From NCBI GenBank assembly GCA_026646335.1, contig JAPKFY010000006.1, positions 1 through 53,079 of the forward strand: a stretch of DNA of 53,079 bases, given 5' to 3'. Below are positions 21,932 to 31,297 of the stretch, piece by piece; position 1 is the first letter of the stretch, and each line of letters opens with the position of its first letter. The DNA is from Aequorivita sp. (GTDB lineage: Bacteria > Bacteroidota > Bacteroidia > Flavobacteriales > Flavobacteriaceae). The notes beneath the pieces were generated by a model. That model had not been told where the DNA came from. It ran no database searches and saw only the letters and a list, made by a program, of their open reading frames with translations. Position numbers and translations under genes: made by a program.

Positions 21932-23320
21932 ATGAGCGAAAAAATGAGAACATTGACGGAACCATTTAAGATAAAGATGGTTGAACCCTTGACCGTAACT
22001 ACCGAGGCCTACCGAACAGATGCCTTGAAAAAGGCTGGATACAATACATTTTTACTTCGGTCGCAGGATGTTTTTATCGATTTATTGACCGATAGTGGTA
22101 CTGGGGCGATGAGCGACAAGCAGTGGAGTGGCATCATGATGGGCGATGAAAGTTATGCAGGGGCACGAAGTTGGGAGCATCTTGAAAGGGTGGTAAAAGC
22201 GCTTACGGGAATGGAATATGTGCTCCCCACGCACCAAGGCCGGGCTGCGGAACGGATTTTATACACCATCCTCGGGGGGCCGGACAAACTGTTTGTCTCC
22301 AACACACATTTTGACACTACGCGCGCAAATATTGAATACACTGGCGCAACAGCTATTGACATTGTTTGTGAAGAAGGAAAGGACAATGAAACGGATTTGC
22401 CTTTTAAAGGAAATATAGACCTAGAGAAGCTAGAAAAATTGCTTGTTGAAAATGGGCGTGACAAAGTTGCCGCGGTAATTATGACCGTGACCAACAACTC
22501 CTCTGGGGGCCAGCCGGTAAGCATGGAAAACATGAAAGCCGTGCGGCGCATTTGTGACAGGCACGGGATTATGATGGTGATTGACGGATGTAGGATTGCT
22601 GAGAACAGCTATTTCGTTAAACATAGGGAGGCAGCTTATTCGGAAAAGACTTATGAGGAAATAGCTCGGGAAATGCTCAATTTGGGCGATGCCTTTGTGA
22701 TGAGCGCCAAGAAGGACGGCTTGGTGAACATGGGCGGATTGCTGACCGTAAAGGACGAGGCGCTTTCCATTAAATGTAGAAATCTGTTGATTATTTCGGA
22801 AGGATTTACCACTTATGGCGGCCTATCGGGAAGAGATATGGAAGCCTTGGCCATTGGTTTGGGGGAGGTTTTTGATAAGGATTATCTGCATTATCGTATA
22901 AAGAGTACGGCTTATTTAGGTGAGCGGTTACGGGCAAAGGGCATTCCAGTGGTTTGGCCAATAGGCGGCCATGCGGTTTATATTGACGCCAAGAAATTAT
23001 ACGGCAACATTCCGGTGGAGGAATATCCAGGGCAAGCTTTAGTGGTTGACCTATATCTGAAAGGAGGCATTCGCAGTGTGGAGGTGGGCAGTGTGATGTT
23101 TGGGAAATACGACAAAGAAGGAAAACTGATCCCAGCTGCAAACGAACTGGTCCGATTGGCAATACCACGGAGGGTTTACACCCAAAGCCATATTGATTAC
23201 GTATTGGATATTTTTGATGATATCCTGGAATTGAAAGCTCAAAAGAACGGTTATGCAATTACGTATGAACCGCCTTTTCTAAGACATTTTACAGCACATT
23301 TTAAACCTCTTAAAAAATAA
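21932..23320 (+). CDS. tnaA: Tryptophanase (beta-eliminating lyase)
   Basis: PLP fold: FVMSAKKDGLVNMGG; tryptophanase-type residues (FDTTR, GIRSVEVGSVMFG, C-terminal LRHFTAHF). Confidence 0.88.
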   Translation: MSEKMRTLTEPFKIKMVEPLTVTTEAYRTDALKKAGYNTFLLRSQDVFIDLLTDSGTGAMSDKQWSGIMMGDESYAGARSWEHLERVVKALTGMEYVLPTHQGRAAERILYTILGGPDKLFVSNTHFDTTRANIEYTGATAIDIVCEEGKDNETDLPFKGNIDLEKLEKLLVENGRDKVAAVIMTVTNNSSGGQPVSMENMKAVRRICDRHGIMMVIDGCRIAENSYFVKHREAAYSEKTYEEIAREMLNLGDAFVMSAKKDGLVNMGGLLTVKDEALSIKCRNLLIISEGFTTYGGLSGRDMEALAIGLGEVFDKDYLHYRIKSTAYLGERLRAKGIPVVWPIGGHAVYIDAKKLYGNIPVEEYPGQALVVDLYLKGGIRSVEVGSVMFGKYDKEGKLIPAANELVRLAIPRRVYTQSHIDYVLDIFDDILELKAQKNGYAITYEPPFLRHFTAHFKPLKK

Positions 23321-23324
23321 TATC

Positions 23325-24710
23325 ATGGCAAAATTAGACAAAAGATCCTGGGCGGAACCCTATAAAATGAAGATGGTGGAACTGCTCAAAATGACCACCA
23401 AGGCACAACGTGCAAAAGCGGTAAAAACAGCAGGTTTCAACACTTTTTTGTTGCCCTCTGAAGATGTGTATATCGATTTGTTGACCGATAGCGGCACCAA
23501 TGCAATGAGCGACAGGCAGTGGTCTGCATTTATGACCGGGGACGAGGCTTATGCGGGAAGCAAGAGTTATTACAATATGGAAAAAGCCATCAAGGAATAT
23601 TATGGCTATGAGTACATAATCCCAACACACCAGGGCAGAGGGGCGGAGAATATCCTTTCACAGATTTTAATCAAGAAGGGAGATGTTGTTCCAGGGAATA
23701 TGTATTTCACCACCACCCGCTTGCACCAAGAATTGGCCGGTGGAAAATTTGAGGACATTATTATTGATGAGGCACATGATGCTGCGAACGAATTTCCTTT
23801 TAAAGGGAATGTCGATTTGGGCAAACTGGAAGCCTTGGTAAAAAAGCACGGTGCTGCTAAGATTCCCTATGTATGTATCGCCACCAATGTGAATATGGCC
23901 GGAGGACAACCCATAAGCATGGAAAACCTGAAAGCCTTGCGAAAATACACGCATAAACACGGCATCCGTATTATCCACGATATGACGCGGGTTGCGGAGA
24001 ACGCCTATTTCATCCAACAAAGGGAAAAGGGATATGAAAAGGCAAAAATAAAGGACATCGTGAAGGAAATATGTTCCTTGACAGACGGAGCAACCATGAG
24101 CGCCAAAAAGGATGCCTTGGTAAACATTGGTGGATTTTTGGCAACCAACGAATGGGATGTTTTTGAAGAAGCAAGGAATTTAGTGGTGGTTTACGAAGGA
24201 TTGCATACTTACGGAGGCCTTGCGGGAAGAGATATGGAAGCCATTGCAGTTGGTATCAAGGAAAGTGTAAATGATTTTCACCAAAGGGCTAGGGTGGGCC
24301 AAGTGGAATATTTGGGAATGAAAATGGAACAGTACGGTATTCCTATCGTGAAGCCCATTGGTGGGCATGGTGTTTTTGTGGATGCCAAAGCCTTTTTGCC
24401 GCATTTGACGCAAGATCAATTTCCCGCCCAGACCTTGGCGGCCGAAATATATCTGGATTCGGGCGTGCGGACCATGGAAAGGGGTGTGGTTTCGGCTGGA
24501 AGAAAACCCAACGGTGAGAATTACTATCCAAAATTGGAGCTGGTCCGTTTTACCATCCCACGCAGAGTCTATACGCAGGCGCATATGGACGTTATTGCCG
24601 AATCTGTAGCGATGGTTTATGACAAGCGCAAGAAAATAAAAGGTTTGAAAATGGTTTACGAACCCAAATACCTCCGTTTTTTCCAAGCGAAATTTGAACG
24701 GCTGAAATAG
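23325..24710 (+). CDS. tpl: Tyrosine phenol-lyase-type beta-eliminating lyase
   Basis: TMSAKKDALVNIGGFLA; TPL-type residues (YFTTTR, GVRTMERGVVSAGR, C-terminal LRFFQAKF). Confidence 0.82.
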   Translation: MAKLDKRSWAEPYKMKMVELLKMTTKAQRAKAVKTAGFNTFLLPSEDVYIDLLTDSGTNAMSDRQWSAFMTGDEAYAGSKSYYNMEKAIKEYYGYEYIIPTHQGRGAENILSQILIKKGDVVPGNMYFTTTRLHQELAGGKFEDIIIDEAHDAANEFPFKGNVDLGKLEALVKKHGAAKIPYVCIATNVNMAGGQPISMENLKALRKYTHKHGIRIIHDMTRVAENAYFIQQREKGYEKAKIKDIVKEICSLTDGATMSAKKDALVNIGGFLATNEWDVFEEARNLVVVYEGLHTYGGLAGRDMEAIAVGIKESVNDFHQRARVGQVEYLGMKMEQYGIPIVKPIGGHGVFVDAKAFLPHLTQDQFPAQTLAAEIYLDSGVRTMERGVVSAGRKPNGENYYPKLELVRFTIPRRVYTQAHMDVIAESVAMVYDKRKKIKGLKMVYEPKYLRFFQAKFERLK

Positions 24711-24869
24711 ATAGGCCAATGGCCCTGAAGCTAAAGTGCCCGGTTTCCCTTCCTGCGTTTTTTATCGGGTTCGTGGGCTAGGAAGATATGGATAGTCGCG
24801 CTTCCAATTTCAACGGAAAGAAAAAGGCAACCGTAATTATAACAGAAATTTTCAGTAAATTTATTTGGT

Positions 24870-26057
24870 ATGATTTCAGTAGAAGCAGCGAAAAAATTAA
24901 TTGTTGTAACGGCAAAGTCTCTTCCTCCGGTACAACTGGAAATTTCATTGGCCTTAAATCAAGTTTTGGCTGAAGCTGTTTTTTCACCTATTGATTATCC
25001 GCCCTTCGATCAGTCTGCAATGGATGGGTTTGCTGTTTTCCATTCGGATATTCTTGAACAAAAAGCAATTGATATCATCGGGGAGGCTCCTGCGGGAAAC
25101 CCATTTAAGGGAAAGATTTCCAACGGACAGTCGGTGCAGATTTTTACAGGAGCAAAAATTCCCGAAGGAGCAGATACTGTTATTATTCAGGAAAGAGTTT
25201 CTATAGAAAAAGGAAAAATCGTTTCTGATGGCTCGCCTTTGGTAAAAGGTGCAAACATCAGGGAAAAAGGTTTCCAAATTAAAAAGGGAGATGTTGCGCT
25301 ACACAATGGAACTGTTCTCAATCCTGGAGCTATAGGCTTTCTGGCGGGACTGGGAATTGCTTCAGTATCGGTTTTTCCAAAACCCAAGGTTTCAATTATC
25401 GTTACGGGCAATGAACTGCGAAAACCGGGAACACAACTTAAAGATGGGCAGATATACGAGTCGAATTCCTTTGCCCTAAAAACCGCACTCGAATCAATAG
25501 GAATTGTTATGTACCAGGTTTCAAACATCGGTGATGATGAAGGAGCTACAAAAGAGTCTCTTGCCTTCGCCATAACAAATTCAGATGTTGTATTGGTGTC
25601 AGGCGGAATTTCCGTTGGGAAATATGATTTTGTTGGGAAGTCTTTACAGGAACTTCAAGTAGAAAACATTTTTTACAAAATTGCCCAAAAACCGGGAAAG
25701 CCCTTGTTCTTCGGAAAGAAGAACGACTGCTTGGTCTTTGGTTTGCCAGGAAATCCTGCAAGTGCCCTGAGCTGTTTTTATGAATATGTTTGTCCGGCAC
25801 TGCGGATTATGCAGGGATTTACGGAGGTATTTCCAAAAAAATACCTTCCCATTTCAACAGATTATGAAAAAAGAGAAGGCCTCTCCCTTTTTCTGAAGGG
25901 AAAAACCTCAGAGGGGAAAGTGAAGGTGCTCGATGGACAGGAATCCAACAATATTGGGTCTTTCGCCTTGGCTGATTGTCTTATTTACCTTCCAGCCGAC
26001 ATAGAAAAGGTAGAAAATGGAGAAATGGTTGAGGTGCATTTGATCAGCAATAGATAG
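24870..26057 (+). CDS. moeA: Molybdopterin molybdenumtransferase
   Basis: FDQSAMDGFAV, IFTGAKIPEGADTVIIQE, IIVTGNELRKPG, VFGLPGNPASALSCFYEYV. Confidence 0.96.
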   Translation: MISVEAAKKLIVVTAKSLPPVQLEISLALNQVLAEAVFSPIDYPPFDQSAMDGFAVFHSDILEQKAIDIIGEAPAGNPFKGKISNGQSVQIFTGAKIPEGADTVIIQERVSIEKGKIVSDGSPLVKGANIREKGFQIKKGDVALHNGTVLNPGAIGFLAGLGIASVSVFPKPKVSIIVTGNELRKPGTQLKDGQIYESNSFALKTALESIGIVMYQVSNIGDDEGATKESLAFAITNSDVVLVSGGISVGKYDFVGKSLQELQVENIFYKIAQKPGKPLFFGKKNDCLVFGLPGNPASALSCFYEYVCPALRIMQGFTEVFPKKYLPISTDYEKREGLSLFLKGKTSEGKVKVLDGQESNNIGSFALADCLIYLPADIEKVENGEMVEVHLISNR

Positions 26058-26102
26058 TATTGTCCCTTTTTAAAAAGAATAGAAAAAAGACCTTTTAGAA
26101 TC

Positions 26103-26852
26103 ATGCTAGAGATCGTAACGGCCTATCCAGTTTTTTTCCTCCTCCTCCTTTTTATAGTGGCTTTTCTGTATGCCTCCGTAGGCCATGGGGGAGCGAGCGG
26201 CTATTTGGCACTGATGGCACTGTTTGGAGTAATGGCCCCGGCGATGATGAAGTCGTCTGCGCTAATAATGAACATTTTTGTCTCCTCCATTTCCTTTTTT
26301 CACTACTACAGAACCGGGAATTTCCGATGGAAATTGTTTTTTCCCTTTGCCATAGCATCCATTCCTATGGCCTTTATTGGGGGCTACATAATTCTGGAAC
26401 CTATGATTTACAAAAAAATATTAGGGGTAATCCTGATATTCCCAATTTTGAGGTTTTTTGGGGTCTTTGGGAAAACAGAGGGACCCGAAAAAGAAGTCAA
26501 ACTGTTTTGGGCATTGCTTATTGGTGGGATAATTGGGATGCTATCAGGGATGATCGGTATAGGGGGTGGAATTATTCTTTCGCCCGTAATTCTCCTTTTG
26601 CACTGGGGAAACATGAAACAGACCGCAGCGGTTTCCGCACTGTTTATTTTGGTGAATTCCGTAGCGGGACTTTCTGGAATGTTCAGCACTGGGATTGGGA
26701 TTGATCCTTCGGTTTATCTATGGGTTGCCGTTGCCTTGGCGGGAGGATTTGCAGGGGCCTACTTGGGAAGCAAAAAATTTAATAACTTAGTACTGAAAAG
26801 GATACTCGCCGTGGTCTTGACTTTGGCCTGTATAAAACTTTTGGTAACGTGA
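26103..26852 (+). CDS. TauE/SafE (sulfite exporter/DUF81) family membrane protein
   Basis: Multi-TM, duplicated GHGGASGYLALMALFG ... GMIGIGGGIILSPVILLLHWGNMKQTAAVSALF motifs. Confidence 0.87.
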   Translation: MLEIVTAYPVFFLLLLFIVAFLYASVGHGGASGYLALMALFGVMAPAMMKSSALIMNIFVSSISFFHYYRTGNFRWKLFFPFAIASIPMAFIGGYIILEPMIYKKILGVILIFPILRFFGVFGKTEGPEKEVKLFWALLIGGIIGMLSGMIGIGGGIILSPVILLLHWGNMKQTAAVSALFILVNSVAGLSGMFSTGIGIDPSVYLWVAVALAGGFAGAYLGSKKFNNLVLKRILAVVLTLACIKLLVT

Positions 26853-27442
26853 AGAAGGACAAGGTGACAGGGGTGATTTTGGCTGGCGGGAAAAACTCGA
26901 GAATGGGTGCCGACAAGGGTCTGCTGTTGGTCAATGGGGAAAAAATTGTAGAGAGAGCGATTGAGGCAATGAAAGCTGCGGTGGATGAAATTATGATTAT
27001 AAGCAACGGCAATAATTACGATTACCTTGGATACAAGGTGTACACCGACATTATTAAGGATTGTGGGCCAATGAGTGGGATTTATACGGCGCTGACTTAT
27101 AGCAAAACCGAAAAGAATTTTGTGGTGAGCTGTGACCTGCCTTTCCTCAATAGGGAACTTGTGGGTTTTATTGTTGAAAATTCCGACAGTTGCGAAATAG
27201 CAATTCCGAAACACGGTGAAAAGTTGGAACCCCTTTGCGCCGTTTATGATAAATCGTGCAGGGAAGGATTTGAAGTACTGTTGCAGCGCAAAGAGTTGAA
27301 ATTGCAGAATGCGTTGCGGCATTTTAAGGTGAAACAAATTCCAGTTCCTGAAAATATTTCAGCAGGAAGCTGTTTTGAAAACATCAACACCCCTGCCGAA
27401 TATGAATTGCTAAAATTGAAGAAGGATGGGTATTCAAATTAA
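26849..27442 (+). CDS. mobA: Molybdenum cofactor guanylyltransferase (GTG start overlapping previous stop)
   Basis: VTGVILAGGKNSRMGADKGLLLVNGE; DCGPMSGIYTAL; VVSCDLPFLNREL. Confidence 0.92.
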   Translation: MKKDKVTGVILAGGKNSRMGADKGLLLVNGEKIVERAIEAMKAAVDEIMIISNGNNYDYLGYKVYTDIIKDCGPMSGIYTALTYSKTEKNFVVSCDLPFLNRELVGFIVENSDSCEIAIPKHGEKLEPLCAVYDKSCREGFEVLLQRKELKLQNALRHFKVKQIPVPENISAGSCFENINTPAEYELLKLKKDGYSN

Positions 27443-27659
27443 AGTTTTCGGACAGCTGGCTGATATTATCGGGAGCGACGAGCTACAGCTACAGGATATA
27501 GACGATACTGGCACGCTTCGGGAAAAATTGATTTCGGATTTTCCGAAACTTGCAAACTATCCCTTTGTGGTTGCCGTGGGCAAAAAAATAGTGAATGGAA
27601 ACCAAAAATTAAATGCCGACGATGTGGTGGCACTGTTGCCGCCATTTGCGGGAGGATAA
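27426..27659 (+). CDS. moaD: Molybdopterin synthase small (sulfur carrier) subunit
   Basis: 77 aa ubiquitin-like protein ending VALLPPFAGG (C-terminal GG). Confidence 0.9.
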   Translation: MGIQIKVFGQLADIIGSDELQLQDIDDTGTLREKLISDFPKLANYPFVVAVGKKIVNGNQKLNADDVVALLPPFAGG

Positions 27660-27660
27660 T

Positions 27661-28797
27661 ATGTTATCGAAGGAAGAAATATTGAGGTACAACAGGCAAC
27701 TTTTGCTTCCCGAAATCGGGTTGGCTGGGCAAGGGAAGCTAAAAAGTGCGCGCGTGCTTGTGATTGGTGCGGGCGGCTTGGGTTGCCCAGTGCTGCAATA
27801 CCTCTGCGCTGTGGGGGTAGGCCAAATTGGGATTGTCGATTTTGATATAGTGGAGGGAACAAATTTGCAGCGACAGATTTTGTTCAATGTTTCGGATGTG
27901 GGAAAACCAAAAGCGAAAACGGTAAAGAAAAAACTTCAGAAACAAAACCCTTTTGTTGAAATTGAGGTTTTCAACGTAAAACTTTCTGTGGAAAACACAC
28001 TTGAAATATTTTCAAATTACGATATAGTCATTGACGGCACCGATAATTTTGCCACTCGATATCTGGTAAATGACGCTTGTTTTCTCCTAAAAAAAATATT
28101 GGTGTCCGGTTCCATTTTTAAATTTGAGGGACAGGTCTCAGTTTTCGATTTCACGAAAAACAATTGCCCTACCTACCGGTGCCTGTTTCCTTCGCCCCCT
28201 TCGGCGGAACACGCCTTGAGTTGTGAGGAGATTGGTGTTCTGGGCGTACTGCCAGGCATTATTGGGACCTTGATGGCAAACGAAACCATAAAAATCATTG
28301 TGGGGATTGGAGCTGTCCTTTCGGGGAAAGTTTTGATGTTGAATGCGCTCAGCACAAATTTCCAAACGGTTGAATTTGAAAGAAATTCCGAAGCCGTAAA
28401 GGCAATTCCCCAAACCGAATCGGCATTCAAAAGGATGGATTACGAGTTTTTCTGTGGAAACAGACCGGCAGATATTTCCATCAGGGAAATTTCTGTCGTG
28501 GAGCTGTTCGGTTTAATTTCCTCAAAGGCTGGAATCCAGATCCTCGACGTGCGCGAAATGTGGGAGCAACCTGAAATTGCCGAGTGGCAGAGTTTAAAAA
28601 TTCCACTCGGGGAAATTGAAACCCGCGCCGAAGAGATTTCTAGGGATAAAAAGACAATCGTGGTCTGTAAGGTTGGAATGAGAAGCCAAAGAGCAGTTGG
28701 GGTTTTGCAAAGTAAATTTGCGTTCGAAAATCTTTTCAACCTGAAGGGCGGTGTGATGGAATGGATAAAAACCACAAACAAAACCCAAAAAGTATGA
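27661..28797 (+). CDS. moeB: MoeB/ThiF-type adenylyltransferase fused to C-terminal rhodanese domain
   Basis: RYNRQLLLPEIGLAGQGKLKSARVLVIGAGGLGCPVLQYLCAVGVGQIGIVDFD; C-terminal ILDVREMWE...IVVCKVGMRSQRAV rhodanese; start taken at ATG 27661. Confidence 0.92.
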   Translation: MLSKEEILRYNRQLLLPEIGLAGQGKLKSARVLVIGAGGLGCPVLQYLCAVGVGQIGIVDFDIVEGTNLQRQILFNVSDVGKPKAKTVKKKLQKQNPFVEIEVFNVKLSVENTLEIFSNYDIVIDGTDNFATRYLVNDACFLLKKILVSGSIFKFEGQVSVFDFTKNNCPTYRCLFPSPPSAEHALSCEEIGVLGVLPGIIGTLMANETIKIIVGIGAVLSGKVLMLNALSTNFQTVEFERNSEAVKAIPQTESAFKRMDYEFFCGNRPADISIREISVVELFGLISSKAGIQILDVREMWEQPEIAEWQSLKIPLGEIETRAEEISRDKKTIVVCKVGMRSQRAVGVLQSKFAFENLFNLKGGVMEWIKTTNKTQKV

Positions 28798-29240
28798 GTG
28801 AGAAAAAAAGGCATAAGGTTTTTGTTAATGGAGCGATAGGCCCTGATTTTATTGCCGAATCCATAGCGAAACACAGCAGCAAGAAAAATATAGGCGCCCA
28901 CGATATTTTCCTCGGGCAAATTCGCAATGATATTATTGATGGCAAAACAGTTCAGGCAATTGAATATTCAGCCTATGAGGAAATGGCAGAGGAAAAGTTC
29001 CACGACATAAGGGAAAAGGCATTTGCCGGTTTCAACCTTAGCTGTATGCATATTTATCACAGTTTGGGAAGGGTAAAAGCGGGAGAAATATCACTTTTTG
29101 TTTTCGTATCTTCCCAACACCGAGCCGATGCATTTGGTGCCTGCCGCTTTATTGTGGAGGAAATAAAGGCACAGGTTCCCATATTCGGAAAGGAAATATT
29201 TGAGGATGAAACCTATTCATGGAAGATAAACACAGAATAA
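28794..29240 (+). CDS. moaE: Molybdopterin synthase large subunit
   Basis: AIEYSAYEEMAEEKFHDIREKA, MHIYHSLGRVKAGEISLFVFVSSQHRADAFGACRFIVEEIK; start overlaps moeB stop (ATGA). Confidence 0.93.
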   Translation: MSEKKRHKVFVNGAIGPDFIAESIAKHSSKKNIGAHDIFLGQIRNDIIDGKTVQAIEYSAYEEMAEEKFHDIREKAFAGFNLSCMHIYHSLGRVKAGEISLFVFVSSQHRADAFGACRFIVEEIKAQVPIFGKEIFEDETYSWKINTE

Positions 29241-29243
29241 ACT

Positions 29244-30176
29244 ATGGTTGATGTAACATTTAAAACCTCCACCCTTCGCGAAGCAACGGCAACCGCTGTT
29301 GTGAAAGTGGGCAGGAAGGAAACCATTGAAGCGGTAAAAAACAAAACCGTTCCCAAGGGCGATGTGCTTGAATGTGCGCGCACAGCGGGACTTTTCGCGG
29401 TAAAACGCACTAGCGACATGATTCCCGATTGCCACCCGATGCCGGTTGAGTTTACGCAGATACGCTATGAGCTTTCGGAAATAGAAATTAAAATTGAAGT
29501 GGAAGTTCACACCGTTTATAAAACAGGCGTTGAAGTGGAAGCAATGCACGGGGCTTCCGTGGTGGCACTGACCATTTATGATATGCTGAAGCCCATTGAC
29601 AAAGAAATTGAAATTTCTTCCATCAAACTTCAAGGGAAGAAGGGCGGCAAGTCTGATTTTTCGGATAAATTCAGAAAAAATCTGAAAGCGGTCGTGATTG
29701 TTTGTTCGGACAGTATTTCAGCAGGCAAGAAAGAAGACTATTCGGGAAAGGTCGTTGTCAAAAAATTGGAATCTTGTGGGGTAATCATTTCCGAATATTC
29801 AATTGTTCCCGATGAGATTGAAATCATCCGGGAAAAAATTGAAACACTTTACACAAAGAATGATCTTATCATTTTTACCGGCGGAACGGGGCTCTCCCCG
29901 AGAGACACTACCCCAGAGGCAATTCTCCCTTTGCTGGATAGGGAAATTCCAGGTATTATGGAAGCTGCCAGAAATTATGGGCAGGACAGGACTCCGTACG
30001 CCATGCTCTCGCGCGGGATTGCCGGAATGAAAGAAAATTGCTTGGTGCTTGCCATACCTGGTTCCACCAAAGGCGCAAAAGAAACGATGGACGCGCTTTT
30101 CCCTTCGGTGCTCCATATTTTCAGGATAGTGGAAGGGGCAAGGCACGACACCTCCGCCTTCGGCACCTCCCCTTGA
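29244..30176 (+). CDS. moaCB: Bifunctional MoaC-MogA/MoaB fusion (cPMP synthase plus molybdopterin adenylyltransferase)
   Basis: N-terminal Moa[30 protein letters not shown]...[20 protein letters not shown]-terminal MogA/Moa[20 protein letters not shown]. Confidence 0.92.
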   Translation: MVDVTFKTSTLREATATAVVKVGRKETIEAVKNKTVPKGDVLECARTAGLFAVKRTSDMIPDCHPMPVEFTQIRYELSEIEIKIEVEVHTVYKTGVEVEAMHGASVVALTIYDMLKPIDKEIEISSIKLQGKKGGKSDFSDKFRKNLKAVVIVCSDSISAGKKEDYSGKVVVKKLESCGVIISEYSIVPDEIEIIREKIETLYTKNDLIIFTGGTGLSPRDTTPEAILPLLDREIPGIMEAARNYGQDRTPYAMLSRGIAGMKENCLVLAIPGSTKGAKETMDALFPSVLHIFRIVEGARHDTSAFGTSP

Positions 30177-30267
30177 AAAAAGAGGAGGAACGTCACCACG
30201 TAGTGTGGTTACGGCATACCCAAGTGAATTGGGCTCAGGTTCTCCACTAAAAAAAGAGGGAGGAACG
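30176..30267. repeat. Intergenic repeat element with near-duplicate ends
   Basis: aaaaaagaggaggaacg at 30176-30192 and aaaaaagagggaggaacggg at about 30249-30267 bracket small palindromes (accacgtagtgtggt, cccaagtgaattggg). Confidence 0.5.
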
Positions 30268-30315
30268 GGAACGACTTAATAAAGAATAATAGAAAATAAC
30301 AATAGAAAATAAAAA

Positions 30316-30702
30316 ATGATAGCAACCAATTTCGATGAAAAGTATTTCATGTATGACAATTTTGCGATATGGGAAATCCGTTCCATGGATGATTTTTTTG
30401 ACAGCCACAGCATGATGCGGGAAATATTCGAAAATGAATACGGAGCTCCATTTTCACAGAAATCTACTGCGGAATTCGATTTTATGGGGGCCGGATTTGC
30501 AATTATTGAAAAATTGTTGGACTGTTTCCGGGATAAACATTTTTTTGTTTTTTCCTCAGATGATGAAAACCATGATGTTCTCAAGGGGTTGCAGGACAGA
30601 AAGACAATCAACTTCGGGATGGATATCTATGTGCTTAACCCTGCACGGATCTATGTTTTGGAAATGGACAAGAGCAAAAATCCCCAGGTATACGATATAT
30701 AG
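30316..30702 (+). CDS. Conserved-looking small hypothetical protein downstream of Moco operon
   Basis: 128 aa ORF, same strand as Moco genes, no recognised domain. Confidence 0.65.
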   Translation: MIATNFDEKYFMYDNFAIWEIRSMDDFFDSHSMMREIFENEYGAPFSQKSTAEFDFMGAGFAIIEKLLDCFRDKHFFVFSSDDENHDVLKGLQDRKTINFGMDIYVLNPARIYVLEMDKSKNPQVYDI

Positions 30703-30822
30703 GTATGAGGGATTAGGAATGGGGTTTGAATTGTAAAAGTCTTAAGTTGGTTTTTTGTAATATTTAAACTTAAATTATATCCATGCATTTATTGTAGCGC
30801 CATCAACATACCAAACACTCTT

Positions 30823-31272
30823 ATGACGGACCGTTCAACAGTAAAAAGCAATTTGCGTTACCATAAAATCATTATGGTCGTTATTGTATTGGTCTATATT
30901 TGGGTGCAATACGAATTCAGTTCTGGAAATTGGAGCTATAGTGATGGTACTCCCAAGATTGTTGGGGAGCAAGTGGATGGGCGTGACGAAGGGACTTGGA
31001 CCTGGTTTTATGAAAACGGGGAAAAACAGATGCAAGGCACCTTTCACAAAGGAAAGCGCAACGGACCCTGGACCATCTGGGACAATAAGGGAAATAAAGT
31101 AAGTGAAAGTTTATATGAAAATGACAAGTTAAACGGAAAATTCACGCATTGGTATCCAAATGGAAAAATGAAAAGTGAAGGATATTATCTGGACGATAGA
31201 CTTACCGGAGACGTTACCAATTACAATGAGGATGGCAGTATCAAGGAAGTGAAAAGTTATTCCAATAATTAA
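30823..31272 (+). CDS. MORN-repeat / YwqK-family protein with N-terminal TM segment
   Basis: Repeats GTWTWFYENGEKQMQGTFHKGKRNGPWTIWDNKGNKVSESLYENDKLNGKFTHWYPNGKMKSEGYY. Confidence 0.8.
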   Translation: MTDRSTVKSNLRYHKIIMVVIVLVYIWVQYEFSSGNWSYSDGTPKIVGEQVDGRDEGTWTWFYENGEKQMQGTFHKGKRNGPWTIWDNKGNKVSESLYENDKLNGKFTHWYPNGKMKSEGYYLDDRLTGDVTNYNEDGSIKEVKSYSNN

Positions 31273-31297
31273 CTAGCAAATAAATCAAGACATAACC

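Noticed and set aside
22153-24719. Long antisense ORFs inside tnaA/tpl (e.g. 22153..22551, 22806..23258, 24180..24719)
   Set aside because: Shadow ORFs opposite strongly supported lyase genes; compositionally odd translations
26759-27337. 192-aa minus ORF opposite mobA
   Set aside because: Antisense shadow of mobA with no recognisable domain
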